Of a DNA stretch of 64,000 nucleotides, positions 32,787 to 41,054 are shown piece after piece. Numbering within the stretch: position 1 is the first letter of the stretch; each line of letters begins with the position of its first letter. Origin of the DNA: Nesterenkonia cremea (GTDB lineage Bacteria > Actinomycetota > Actinomycetes > Actinomycetales > Micrococcaceae); contig NZ_BMIS01000001.1 of assembly GCF_014642675.1 (NCBI RefSeq), forward strand, positions 372,001 to 436,000, given 5' to 3'. The notes beneath the pieces were generated by a model. It worked only from the letters and a program-made list of their open reading frames with translations, was not told the origin of the DNA and made no database searches. A program made the translations under genes and the position numbers.

Positions 32787-34502
32787 ATGCCGACTGTCGC
32801 ACGCACAATGGTCGACACCTTGCACGCCAGCGGAGTCCAGCGGGTCTACGGGATCCCCGGAGACTCACTCAACGGCTTCACCGACGCCCTGCGCGCCTCC
32901 GGGACCATCGATTGGGTCCAGGTCCGGCATGAGGAGACCGCCGCCTTCGCCGCGAGCGCGGAGTCTCAGCTGACCGGCGAGCTCGCCGTCTGCGCGGGCA
33001 GCTGCGGTCCCGGCAACCTTCATCTGATCAACGGACTCTACGACGCTCAGCGCTCCCGCACCCCGGTGCTGGCCATCGCAGCCCACATCCCCAGCGAAGA
33101 GATCGGCTCGGGCTACTTCCAGGAGACCCACCCGCAGGAGCTCTTCCGTGAATGCAGCGTCTACGTCGAGCACGTCTCCCAGGCAGACCAGATGCCTCGT
33201 CTGATGCGCGTAGCCATGCGTGAGGCCATCGAGAAGCAGGGTGTGGCGGTGTTGGTGATCCCCGGCGACGTCGCGCTGCAGGAGATCAGTGCGGAGCCTG
33301 AGGCGATCCGCCCGACCGCCTCTGTGGTCACCCCGGCTGAAAGCGGCCTCGAGGCTGCGGCAGAGGCGCTCAACGGCTGCGAACGGGTCACCATCCTGGC
33401 CGGCGCCGGTGCGGCAGGCGCTCACGATGAGCTGCTGCAGATCGCCGAACGGCTCCAGGCTCCGATCGTCCACGCCCTGCGCGGCAAGGAACACGTCGCC
33501 TACGACAACCCCTACGACGTCGGCATGACCGGTCTGCTGGGCTTCTCCTCGGGCTACCACGCCATGGAGGCCGCCGAGACGCTGCTGGTCCTGGGATCCG
33601 ACCTGCCCTACCAGCAGTTCTACCCGCAGGACGCCTCAGTGGTGCAGGTGGACCTGCGCGGGTCCCAGCTGGGCCGGCGCACCCCCGTCGACGTCGGGCT
33701 GGTCGGCGGGGTCAAGGAGACCATCGAGGCGCTGCTGCCGCGGCTGAAGGCTGACCGCAGCTCCAAGCACCTCGACACGATGACCAAGCACCATCGGCGC
33801 ACCCGCAAGGACCTGGACTCGCTGGCGACCCCGTCCAAACGCACCATCCACCCGCAGTACCTGGCACGGCTGGTGGACCAGGCCGCCGCTGAGGACGCGG
33901 TGTTCATCCCCGACGTCGGCTCCCCGGTGGTCTGGGCCTCTCGGTACCTGACCATGAACGGCCGACGCCGGCTCATCGGCTCCTTCTCCCACGGTTCCAT
34001 GGCCAATGCGCTCACTCAGTCGGTCGGCGCGGCAGCGGCCGACCCCTCCCGGCAGGTGGTCGCCCTGGCGGGCGACGGCGGACTGACCATGATGCTCGGT
34101 GAGCTGCTGACCCTGACCCAGGCGCAGCTGCCGGTGAAGACGGTGGTCTTCAACAACTCCTCGCTGAACTTCGTCGAGGTGGAGATGAAGGCCGCCGGCT
34201 TCGTGAACTTCGGCACCGGACTGACCAACCCGAGCTTCGCCGACATCGCGGAGTCCATGGGCATCCGCGGCATCCGAGTGGAGTCCTCGGAGGAGCTTCC
34301 CGGCGCCGTGGAGGAGCTCTTCGCCCATGAGGGGCCAGCCGTGCTGGACGTGGTCACCGAGCGGCAGGAGCTGTCCATGCCGCCGTCGGTCACCGCCGAG
34401 CAGGCCAAGGGCTTCACTCTCTACGCCATCCGCACGGTGCTCTCCGGCCGGGGTGACGAGCTGGTGGACCTGGCCCGCACCAATTGGCGTCAGCTGTTCT
34501 GA
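32787..34502 (+). CDS. poxB: Pyruvate:quinone oxidoreductase (pyruvate oxidase PoxB type)
   Basis: Thiamine-diphosphate and FAD enzyme that oxidises pyruvate to acetate and CO2 at the membrane, passing electrons to quinone. 571 residues, the PoxB size. The N-terminal ThDP Pyr domain has GIPGDSLNG and the catalytic Glu in VRHEETAAFAASAE; the middle FAD-type domain contains VTILAGAGAAG; the C-terminal domain has the ThDP motif GDGG-N28-NN (AGDGGLTMMLGEL through FNNSSLNFVEVEM). AGAAAGGGG precedes the ATG. It would supply acetate, which the ActP-like symporters of this window may recover; that link is inference. Confidence 0.93.
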   Translation: MPTVARTMVDTLHASGVQRVYGIPGDSLNGFTDALRASGTIDWVQVRHEETAAFAASAESQLTGELAVCAGSCGPGNLHLINGLYDAQRSRTPVLAIAAHIPSEEIGSGYFQETHPQELFRECSVYVEHVSQADQMPRLMRVAMREAIEKQGVAVLVIPGDVALQEISAEPEAIRPTASVVTPAESGLEAAAEALNGCERVTILAGAGAAGAHDELLQIAERLQAPIVHALRGKEHVAYDNPYDVGMTGLLGFSSGYHAMEAAETLLVLGSDLPYQQFYPQDASVVQVDLRGSQLGRRTPVDVGLVGGVKETIEALLPRLKADRSSKHLDTMTKHHRRTRKDLDSLATPSKRTIHPQYLARLVDQAAAEDAVFIPDVGSPVVWASRYLTMNGRRRLIGSFSHGSMANALTQSVGAAAADPSRQVVALAGDGGLTMMLGELLTLTQAQLPVKTVVFNNSSLNFVEVEMKAAGFVNFGTGLTNPSFADIAESMGIRGIRVESSEELPGAVEELFAHEGPAVLDVVTERQELSMPPSVTAEQAKGFTLYAIRTVLSGRGDELVDLARTNWRQLF

Positions 34503-34561
34503 GCAGCCGCTGATCCGAGAGCCTTCCTGGCCAGGCCACCCCGACAGTGAGGACCCGACCG

Positions 34562-35257
34562 ATGCCCCCTGCATCCACCGCCGCCACCGAGCGTCAGGCT
34601 CTCGTCAGAGCCCTGCGCGAGAAGGGCCCGATGGCCGACACCCTCTGTGAGGGTTGGACTGCCCACGACCTCGCAGTCCATGTGGTCGCCCGCGACTCCC
34701 ATCCGCACCTGATCTTCGGCAGAGAGCTGCCGGTGGTGGGGTCCAGGGCTCAGAGACAGTACCGGAGCATCGAGCAGCTCAGCTTCGCCGAACTGGTGGA
34801 CCGGATCGAGGCTGGGGTGCCGTCCTGGCATCCGGCCCGCAGCCGTGCCGTCGATGACGCGATGAATACCCTGGAGTTCTTCGTCCATACTGAGGATGTC
34901 CTGCGCGTCGATGAGTCGACGGCGAGCCCCGGGCCCGACGAAGAGCGCACAGGAGCCGACGGCGAAAACACAGGAGCCGCCGACGCTGCGGAGAGTTCAT
35001 CCGCCCTGCAGCCGCACCGCCGCAGGTCCTCCCAGGGTCTCCAGCGGCGACTGTGGAAGCAGGCCTCCCGCACTCTGCTGATGGCTGCGGCCCGAAAGCA
35101 GGGCCGCCGCATCACCTACATCAGCCCAGGCTACGGCTCGGTGACCCACGGCGCTTCAAGCGACCCGTTGCTCATCCTCGAGGGCGCCCCCGGCGAGCTG
35201 GTGCTGTGGGCCTTCGGCCGGCAGAGCGTGGCCGACGTCGTGGTGCGCCGGCACTGA
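34562..35257 (+). CDS. TIGR03085-type maleylpyruvate isomerase-fold (DinB/MDMPI) protein
   Basis: 231-residue protein of the mycothiol-dependent maleylpyruvate isomerase-like family. The helical N-terminal bundle has LCEGWTAHDLAVHVVARDSHP, DAMNTLEFFVHTEDVLR (conserved metal-type His residues), and the C-terminal portion ends GAPGELVLWAFGRQSVADVVV. Between them is a low-complexity Gly/Asp/Glu/Ala insertion. ATG 34562 is chosen over GTG 34547 because GAGGAC precedes it. It follows poxB by 59 bp on the same strand and may be cotranscribed. No enzymatic activity is established for this subgroup. Confidence 0.75.
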   Translation: MPPASTAATERQALVRALREKGPMADTLCEGWTAHDLAVHVVARDSHPHLIFGRELPVVGSRAQRQYRSIEQLSFAELVDRIEAGVPSWHPARSRAVDDAMNTLEFFVHTEDVLRVDESTASPGPDEERTGADGENTGAADAAESSSALQPHRRRSSQGLQRRLWKQASRTLLMAAARKQGRRITYISPGYGSVTHGASSDPLLILEGAPGELVLWAFGRQSVADVVVRRH

Positions 35258-35278
35258 GCTGCGCGGTCCGGGGCGTCC

Positions 35279-37492
35279 TCAGCCGCGCAGGCCCAGGGCA
35301 AAGGGCAGCACCATCTCCGCCCCGGCTCCGCGCAGCTCCCGGGCGGTCACGGTGAGCGTCCAGCGGGAGATCACTTCGTCGTCCACCAGCAGCACGGCAG
35401 CGCCCTGGATCTGGGAGGACAGCTCAGCCGGCACCCTGAACCGGCCCATCAGGCCCGCCAGGCGGAAGGCGCTGTTGGACTCTGGAGAGCTCGACGGCCC
35501 GCCGTCGGCCGGTTCCAGGGAGCCGGCGTAGGGGAGCCGTCCCAGCTGGGCCACTCCGCGGGCCAGTGAGTCCACCAGCCGGGGATGCCGGCGCGAGGAC
35601 ACCGAGACCACCACATCCGGGCGGCGCGGCCAGTCCCATTCGGAGAGCAGCCGCGTCACCGCACTGGCTAGCTGATCAGGGACAGCGGTGTCCTCGCCCT
35701 GCAGCGTCTCCCGCACCAACGGCCCCCATCCCAGGTCGGACAGGCGAGCCAGCGCCCGGCCCTCCTCGGCCACCTCACCGGGACCCAGCCGCCCCTTCAG
35801 CGAGAGTCCCAGCGCGGCCAGGCCCGTGGGCCACTGCTTCCGCGGCGCGATCTCCACTCCCACCCTGTCCAGCGAGGCGCGCGCCCGGCTCACCGAGCCT
35901 TGATCCAACTCCTGTGGGTACCAGGGGCCTGAGCAGGTGTCGCAGCGGCCGCAGGCTGTCGCGGCGTCGTCGTCGAGGGTTCCGGCCAGGTAGGCCATCC
36001 GGCACTGACCTGGCTCCAGCCGCTCGTAGTCGAGCATCGCCTGCTGCTCGGCCCGGCGCAGGCGCAGGATGGTGTCATAGCGCTCGGCGTCGTACCGCCA
36101 GCCGCGGCCGGTGGCCGTCCATCCACCGCGCACCCGGTGCACCGCGCCGTCCACCTCTAGGACCTTCAGCAGCAGCTCCAAGGGCGAGCGGCGGATCTCC
36201 ACCATCGTCTCCAGGCGAGCCGCTGAGAGCGGCTCCTCCGGATGCTCGGCCAGCGCGGCCAGCACGGCGTCGGCCCGCTGCTGAGTGGGCATGGAGGCCT
36301 GGGCGAAGTGCTCCCAGATCCGCACGTCCTCCTGGCCTGGGAGCAGCAGTACGTCCGCGCTGTCGACGGCGCGTCCGGCGCGTCCGATCTGCTGGTAGTA
36401 GGACACCGGCGACGACGGCGCCCCCAGGTGCACCACGAAGCCCAGATCCGGCTTGTCGAAGCCCATGCCCAGCGCCGAGGTGGCGATCAGCGCCTTGACG
36501 CGGTTCTCCTTCAATGCGGCCTCCAGCTGCTGGCGCTCATCCGGGTCGGTCTGCCCGGTGTAGGCGGCCACCTCATGGCCGTGCTCGCGCAGATGCCGGG
36601 TCAGGTCCTGGGCCTGGGAGACGGTGAGGGCATAGACGATCCCGCTGCCGGTCAGGGAGCTCAGGTGCTGGGTCAGCCAGGCGATCCGCTGCTCTGACTC
36701 AGGCAGGGTCAGCACCCCGAGCCGCAGCGAATTGCGGCTGAGGCTGCCACGCAGCACCATCACCTCCTTGCCGCTGGAGTCCTCGGGCGGGGCCAGCTGT
36801 GCGGCCACATCGTCGACCACGCGTGAGTTGGCCGTGGCCGTGGTGGCCAGCACCGGAACCTCAGCAGGCAGGCCGCGGACGATCTCACCGATCCGGCGGT
36901 AGTCGGGGCGGAAGTCGTGTCCCCAGTCGGAGATGCAGTGAGCCTCATCCACCACCAGCATGCCCAGGCGCTCCAGCAGCCCGGGCAGCACCTCATCACG
37001 GAAGCGGGGATTGGCCAGCCGCTCTGGAGAGATCAGCAGGACGTCCAGCTCATCGGCGGCCAGCGCCTCCACCACCGAGTCCCACTCATGGGCGTTGGCC
37101 GAGTTCACCGCCTGGGCGCGGACCCCGGCGCGTTCGGCGGCCGAGATCTGGTCCCGCATCAGCGCGATCAGCGGGGAGACGATCAGGCTCACCCCGCGGC
37201 CCCGACGGCGCAGCAGATGCGCGGCCAGGAAGTACACGGCCGATTTGCCCCACCCGGTCTTCTGGACCACCAGGACCCGGCGTCGTTGTTCCACCAAAGC
37301 GGAGATCGCCTCCAGCTGACCGGGACGGAAGTCTGCGTCCTGCCCGGTCAGCGCGGTGAGGCGCCCCCGGGCTTCGGCGTGGAATGCAGTGGAGACAGGC
37401 GGCGAGAAGGAAGAGGCAGAGGTGGCGCTCTGCTGCCGAGGATGATCCGGACCGGGCTGACGAGGAATCGGTGAGGAGGTCACGGCGTTCAC
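35279..37492 (-). CDS. recQ: RecQ-family DNA helicase with C-terminal phosphoribosyltransferase-like region
   Basis: ATP-dependent 3'-5' DNA helicase for repair. Motifs: FRPGQLEAI, Walker A QKTGWGKSAV, VSPLIALMRDQ, DEAH box VVDEAHCISDWGHDFRPDY, ATSALGMGFDKPDL and QQIGRAGR, then the RecQ zinc cysteines in CRMAYLAGTLDDD with CGRCDTC. The last 200 residues depart from E. coli RecQ (no HRDC seen) and end in AAVLLVDDEVISRWTLT, a PRPP-loop-like signature. The frame is open to 37624, overlapping the divergent gene's start, so an internal GTG is more likely; 37492 is my best guess, 37483 the next. Confidence 0.85.
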   Translation of the reverse strand: MNAVTSSPIPRQPGPDHPRQQSATSASSFSPPVSTAFHAEARGRLTALTGQDADFRPGQLEAISALVEQRRRVLVVQKTGWGKSAVYFLAAHLLRRRGRGVSLIVSPLIALMRDQISAAERAGVRAQAVNSANAHEWDSVVEALAADELDVLLISPERLANPRFRDEVLPGLLERLGMLVVDEAHCISDWGHDFRPDYRRIGEIVRGLPAEVPVLATTATANSRVVDDVAAQLAPPEDSSGKEVMVLRGSLSRNSLRLGVLTLPESEQRIAWLTQHLSSLTGSGIVYALTVSQAQDLTRHLREHGHEVAAYTGQTDPDERQQLEAALKENRVKALIATSALGMGFDKPDLGFVVHLGAPSSPVSYYQQIGRAGRAVDSADVLLLPGQEDVRIWEHFAQASMPTQQRADAVLAALAEHPEEPLSAARLETMVEIRRSPLELLLKVLEVDGAVHRVRGGWTATGRGWRYDAERYDTILRLRRAEQQAMLDYERLEPGQCRMAYLAGTLDDDAATACGRCDTCSGPWYPQELDQGSVSRARASLDRVGVEIAPRKQWPTGLAALGLSLKGRLGPGEVAEEGRALARLSDLGWGPLVRETLQGEDTAVPDQLASAVTRLLSEWDWPRRPDVVVSVSSRRHPRLVDSLARGVAQLGRLPYAGSLEPADGGPSSSPESNSAFRLAGLMGRFRVPAELSSQIQGAAVLLVDDEVISRWTLTVTARELRGAGAEMVLPFALGLRG

Positions 37493-37622
37493 TCTGCCAC
37501 AGGGGTCTGACACAGTGTGTCGGTTCTCCACAGCGTTTTGGGGCGGATGAGCATCACCACCTGTCAGCCCTCGGCGCTGGATCGTCAGCGTCTCCGGATC
37601 ACCCACAGGGAAAGGACCCTCC

Positions 37623-38426
37623 ATGACATCTGCCGGCTCGACCCCCGTATTCGACGCCGCCGCTCTGCGCGCCCGTGCCGAGACTCTGCTGCAGCTCCAT
37701 CACCGGGAGGAGCCGGTGGTGCTGCCCACTGCCTGGGACGTCTGGTCCGCGCGGCTCATCGCCGACGCCGGCTTCGGCGCGCTCACGGTGGGCAGCCACC
37801 CGCTCGCCGACTCTCTGGGTGCCGCCGACGGCGAAGATATGACCCTGGACCAGGCGCTGGAGGCGATCGCGCGCATCACCGCCGCCGTTGAGATCCCGGT
37901 CTCGGCCGACCTCGAGTCCGGATATGACACCGATCCTGCTGAGCTCGTGGAGAAGGCCCTGGCGGCCGGCGTCGTCGGCATCAACATCGAGGACACTGTC
38001 CACTCCCGCGGTCAGATGCGCGGCGGGCAGGAGCACGCGGACTACATCGCCGGAATCCGCCGGGCCGCCGATGCTGCCGGAGTCCACCTGGTGATCAACG
38101 GTCGTACCGACGTCTATAAGCATGCTGATGACTTCGCCGACCCGCTTGCCGAGACTCTGCACCGGCTGTCTCTGCTGGAACAGGCCGGCGCGGACAGCCT
38201 CTACCCGGTGGGCCTGCCCAGCGAGCAGGAGCTCTCCACCATCCTCGAACAGGTCAGCACGCCGCTGAACGTCACGGCTCACCCCGAGCGCGGTGCCATC
38301 CCAGAGGGCCTGACTCTGCCGCGGCTGGCCGAACTGGGCGTCAGCCGGATCAGCTTCGGGCCTCTGCTGCAGATGGCGCTCAGCGAGCAGGCTGCACAGC
38401 TGCTGGGCGGGTGGAACGAGCAGTGA
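37623..38426 (+). CDS. Isocitrate lyase/PEP mutase superfamily enzyme
   Basis: 267-residue TIM-barrel enzyme acting on C-C or P-C bonds of 2-oxo/2-hydroxy acids. Conserved parts: LPTAWDVWSARLIADAGF, VGSHPLADSLG, SADLESGYDTDPAE (metal Asp/Glu), GINIEDTVHS, INGRTDVY and ISFGPLLQMA. The isocitrate-lyase KKCGH loop is absent, so it belongs to the oxaloacetate decarboxylase/methylisocitrate-like/PEP mutase group; substrate unresolved. ATG at 37623 follows AAAGGA. Divergent from recQ and closed by a clear terminator before the tRNA genes. It does not sit with a phosphonate cluster. Confidence 0.85.
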   Translation: MTSAGSTPVFDAAALRARAETLLQLHHREEPVVLPTAWDVWSARLIADAGFGALTVGSHPLADSLGAADGEDMTLDQALEAIARITAAVEIPVSADLESGYDTDPAELVEKALAAGVVGINIEDTVHSRGQMRGGQEHADYIAGIRRAADAAGVHLVINGRTDVYKHADDFADPLAETLHRLSLLEQAGADSLYPVGLPSEQELSTILEQVSTPLNVTAHPERGAIPEGLTLPRLAELGVSRISFGPLLQMALSEQAAQLLGGWNEQ

Positions 38427-38442
38427 ACGGCTGAGACACGAA

Positions 38443-38478
38443 TAAGGCCCCGTCCCTCCGAAGAGGAACGGGGCCTTA
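38443..38478 (+). terminator. Terminator after the PEP mutase-like gene
   Basis: TAAGGCCCCGT (38443-38453) pairs with ACGGGGCCTTA (38468-38478), an 11-bp stem with a 14-base loop, directly before the convergent tRNA genes. Confidence 0.8.
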
Positions 38479-38487
38479 CTGCTCTGG

Positions 38488-38560
38488 TGGCTCCGACCGG
38501 CGTCGATCCGGTGACCTTTCGATTTTCAGTCGAACGCTCTACCAACTGAGCTACAGAGCC
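38488..38560 (-). tRNA. tRNA-Phe (anticodon GAA)
   Basis: Minus-strand cloverleaf of 73 nt. The acceptor GGCTCTG pairs with CGGAGCC; D-arm GCTCAGTTGGTAGAGC; anticodon stem TTCGA/TCGAA around loop CTGAAAA (GAA); T-arm CCGGATCGACGCCGG. CCA is encoded directly after the discriminator base (38485-38487), unlike the two neighbouring tRNA genes. Confidence 0.96.
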
Positions 38561-38611
38561 ATACTCGCCAGCATACATGCCGCGAGCTTGACGCCTCAGC
38601 TCTGGCGAGAG

Positions 38612-38685
38612 CGACCCTGACGGGACTTGAACCCGCGACCTCCGCCGTGACAGGGCGGCGCGCTAACCAACTGCGCCACAGGGCC
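38612..38685 (-). tRNA. tRNA-Asp (anticodon GTC)
   Basis: 74-nt cloverleaf on the minus strand: acceptor GGCCCTG/CAGGGTC with one G-U pair, D-arm GCGCAGTTGGTTAGCGC, anticodon stem CCGCC/GGCGG around CTGTCAC (GTC), T-arm GCGGGTTCAAGTCCCGT. No encoded CCA. Confidence 0.95.
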
Positions 38686-38780
38686 TTATTCATCTGTTTG
38701 TGCCGTTCAGCACGAGGAGAAACTTTACCAGGCTTTCTCCTCCCTCCGCAAAATCGACCGAAACCGAACTCTGCGGAGAG

Positions 38781-38853
38781 TACCCCCAACGGGATTCGAA
38801 CCCGTGCCGCCGCCGTGAAAGGGCGGTGTCCTAGGCCGCTAGACGATGGGGGC
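38781..38853 (-). tRNA. tRNA-Glu (anticodon TTC)
   Basis: 73-nt cloverleaf on the minus strand: acceptor GCCCCCA/TGGGGGT, D-arm TCTAGCGGCCTAGGA, anticodon stem CCGCC/GGCGG around CTTTCAC (TTC), T-arm ACGGGTTCGAATCCCGT. No encoded CCA. Probably first of a Glu-Asp-Phe tRNA transcript. Confidence 0.95.
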
Positions 38854-38941
38854 GCGAACCCTCGTGGGAACCTGTAAAAGTTTAGGGGCAACTCCCGGGG
38901 CCGCGCAACTTCAGCAGATCAGCCGCAGCTGAGCGTCCTGA

Positions 38942-39769
38942 TCAGCTCTGCTTCCACCACTCATCCAGGATGGTCACCGGAACAGTGCGCTTATGGCGGG
39001 TGGACAGATACCGCTGCTCCAGCTTCTGCGCCTCATCCTCGGGGATCTCGCGACCCTCCAGATAGTCATCGATGTGGTCGTAGGTGATCCCCAGCTCGGT
39101 CTCATCCAGCTGACCTGGGTTCTCATCCAGCAGATCGGCGGTCGGGGCCTTGCTGTAGAGGGCCTCCGGCGCACCCAGATGCTTCAGGATCTGGCGGACC
39201 TGGCGCTTGTTCAGCGTGAACAGCGGCAGGATGTCTGCGCCGCCGTCGCCGTGCTTGGTGAAGAAGCCGGTGATCGACTCTGCGCCCTGGTCGGTGCCGA
39301 CCACCAGGGCCTGCTGCTCGCCGGCCACCGCATACTGGGCGGTCATCCGCAGGCGAGCCTTCACATTGCCGCGGTGGTAGTCCTTCATCCCGCGGCCGAA
39401 GCTCTCGTGGAAGGCCACGTCCACGCCGGTCACAGCCTTCTCGATGTTGAAGGTGTGCGTGTGGTCCGGGCCGATGAACTCGAGGGCGCGGACGGCGTCG
39501 TCCTCATCCTTCTGGTTCCCGTGGGGCAGGCGCATGGCGTGGAAGGAGGCCTCCACGCCCTGTTCGCGCAGCTTCTCCGCGGCCAGCTGGCCCAGCCGAC
39601 CCGCCAGGGAGGAGTCCACGCCTCCGGAGATCCCCAGCACGAAGCCCCGGGCACCCACCGACTGCAGATACTCCGCCAGGAAGTCGGTGCGTCGCCGCAC
39701 CTCCTCCGCCGGGTCGATCTCCGGCTTCACGCCCATCTCTTCCAAGATCTCAGACTGTAGCTCGCGCAT
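38942..39769 (-). CDS. nadE: NAD+ synthetase (ammonia-dependent)
   Basis: Last step of NAD synthesis: amidates deamido-NAD using ATP. 275 residues, the single-domain NH3-dependent size without the glutaminase domain. P-loop LGISGGVDSSLAGRLGQLA, ligand region GNVKARLRMTAQYAVAG, VVGTDQGAES, FFTKHGDGGADILPL and KAPTADLLDENPGQLDE are all typical. The ATG at 39769 lies six bases after a minus-strand TAGACT (39776-39781), so the mRNA is probably leaderless. Divergent from the MFS gene. Confidence 0.96.
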   Translation of the reverse strand: MRELQSEILEEMGVKPEIDPAEEVRRRTDFLAEYLQSVGARGFVLGISGGVDSSLAGRLGQLAAEKLREQGVEASFHAMRLPHGNQKDEDDAVRALEFIGPDHTHTFNIEKAVTGVDVAFHESFGRGMKDYHRGNVKARLRMTAQYAVAGEQQALVVGTDQGAESITGFFTKHGDGGADILPLFTLNKRQVRQILKHLGAPEALYSKAPTADLLDENPGQLDETELGITYDHIDDYLEGREIPEDEAQKLEQRYLSTRHKRTVPVTILDEWWKQS

Positions 39770-39775
39770 GCCTCG

Positions 39776-39824
39776 AGTCTACTCACGCAGGTGTTTCCTG
39801 GGAATGAAGATGTCCCTCTACGAT
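39776..39824. promoter_or_regulatory. Divergent promoter region of nadE and the MFS gene
   Basis: AGTCTA (39776-39781) is the minus-strand -10 TAGACT, six bases from the nadE start. TACGAT (39819-39824) is a plus-strand -10 whose start point would be near 39831, ten bases before the MFS GTG. Confidence 0.5.
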
Positions 39825-39840
39825 AGGTCCGTGATCATCG

Positions 39841-40989
39841 GTGAGTGACCCCCAGGAACAGCCCTGGCAGAGCCCTGATATCAAGGGCCTGGCCCTGTTG
39901 CTGCTGGTCACCGCGCTGGCTTTCGGCAACTACGCCGGCCTGCTCTCCGTGGTGCCCATGTGGGCCTCTGCCGGCGGGGCCGCCAGCGTGGCCGTGGGCG
40001 CCACCACCGGCGTCATGATGGGCGCCACTGTGGCCGCGCAGATGGCCTCACCCTGGCTGTTCCGCATCCTGACCCTGCGCGGGATGATGATTCTCGGTGC
40101 CATCCTGCTGGGACTCCCGACGCCGCTCTACGTCCTCTCCGACGGCCTGCTCTGGATCCTGCTGATCACCGCAGTGCGCGGCATCGGATTCGCCATGATG
40201 GTGGTGGCCGGCGCCGCCCTGGTGGCCGAGCTGGCCGGCATGGGCAAACTCTCCACAGTGGCCGCGCTCTACGGCGCCGCGGCCGCGCTGCCCAATCTCG
40301 GCGCCCTCTCCGGCGGCGTCTGGGTGGCCCAGACCATCAGCTTCGAGGTGGTCTTCTGGGGCACCGGCATCGCCTGCCTGGGTGCGGCTGCCCTGAGCTT
40401 CCTGCTGCCGGCGGTGCGCACCGAGTTCTCGCTCAGCTCCCTGGCCGGGATGGGCCGGGTGCTGCCGCCGCTGATCCTCTTCCTCATCACTGCGGCCGCC
40501 TTCGGTGCGCTGACCACCTTTCTGCCGCTGGCAGGTCCCGACGCCGCCCAGGCCGCCGCGGCCCTGCTGGTCGCCTCCATCGCGCTGATCATGGGCCGGC
40601 TCGGCGCTGGATTCCTCGGACGTGCTGGCGCGGGGCGGCTTGTGGTGCTCTCTGCGCTGCTGGGTGGAATCGGTCTGGGACTGCTGGCCTTCTCCCTGGA
40701 GGGGCCGCTGCCGCTGCTGCTCATCGGGGCGGCTCTGGTGGGTGCCGGATTCGGGGCTGCGCAGAACGACTCCTTCGTGGTGACCGTGGAGCGGTTCGGT
40801 CCCGGAAAATCCGGTGCGGCCAGCACAGTCTGGAACGTGGCCTATGACGGTGGGTTCGGCGTCGGGGCGGTGGCACTGGGTGCTGTGATCGGGGCCGCAG
40901 GATACAGCGGCGCCTTCGCCGCGATGGCGGTGGCGGCGGTGATCATCGCCGCTGCGATGCCCGTGCTCACCCGTGGCCGCGGCGCGTAA
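39841..40989 (+). CDS. Major facilitator superfamily transporter
   Basis: 382-residue membrane carrier with twelve hydrophobic segments and short loops; a small member of the family. A conserved MFS motif is seen after the fourth helix (GIGFAMMVVAGAALVAELAG) and GFGAAQNDSFVVTVERFGPGK in the second half resembles drug-exporter loops. The GTG start has no good Shine-Dalgarno sequence; a five-codon frame (GTG 39831 to TGA 39848) overlaps it and could deliver ribosomes by coupling. Substrate unknown; efflux is as likely as uptake. Confidence 0.8.
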   Translation: MSDPQEQPWQSPDIKGLALLLLVTALAFGNYAGLLSVVPMWASAGGAASVAVGATTGVMMGATVAAQMASPWLFRILTLRGMMILGAILLGLPTPLYVLSDGLLWILLITAVRGIGFAMMVVAGAALVAELAGMGKLSTVAALYGAAAALPNLGALSGGVWVAQTISFEVVFWGTGIACLGAAALSFLLPAVRTEFSLSSLAGMGRVLPPLILFLITAAAFGALTTFLPLAGPDAAQAAAALLVASIALIMGRLGAGFLGRAGAGRLVVLSALLGGIGLGLLAFSLEGPLPLLLIGAALVGAGFGAAQNDSFVVTVERFGPGKSGAASTVWNVAYDGGFGVGAVALGAVIGAAGYSGAFAAMAVAAVIIAAAMPVLTRGRGA

Positions 40990-41041
40990 ACTTCAGCAGA
41001 AATCCTCCTCAGAGGGGTGCCGGAGAGGTGCTTCCCTCCCG

Positions 41042-41047
41042 TAGGGT
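41042..41047 (+). promoter_or_regulatory. -10 box TAGGGT of a leaderless start
   Basis: TAGGGT ends seven bases before the ATG of the protease at 41055, supporting that start over 41028. Confidence 0.55.
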
Positions 41048-41054
41048 CTGCTCT

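Noticed and set aside
38526..38891. 121-codon minus-strand frame across the tRNA genes
   Set aside because: It runs straight through three cloverleaf tRNAs; the tRNA evidence is decisive.
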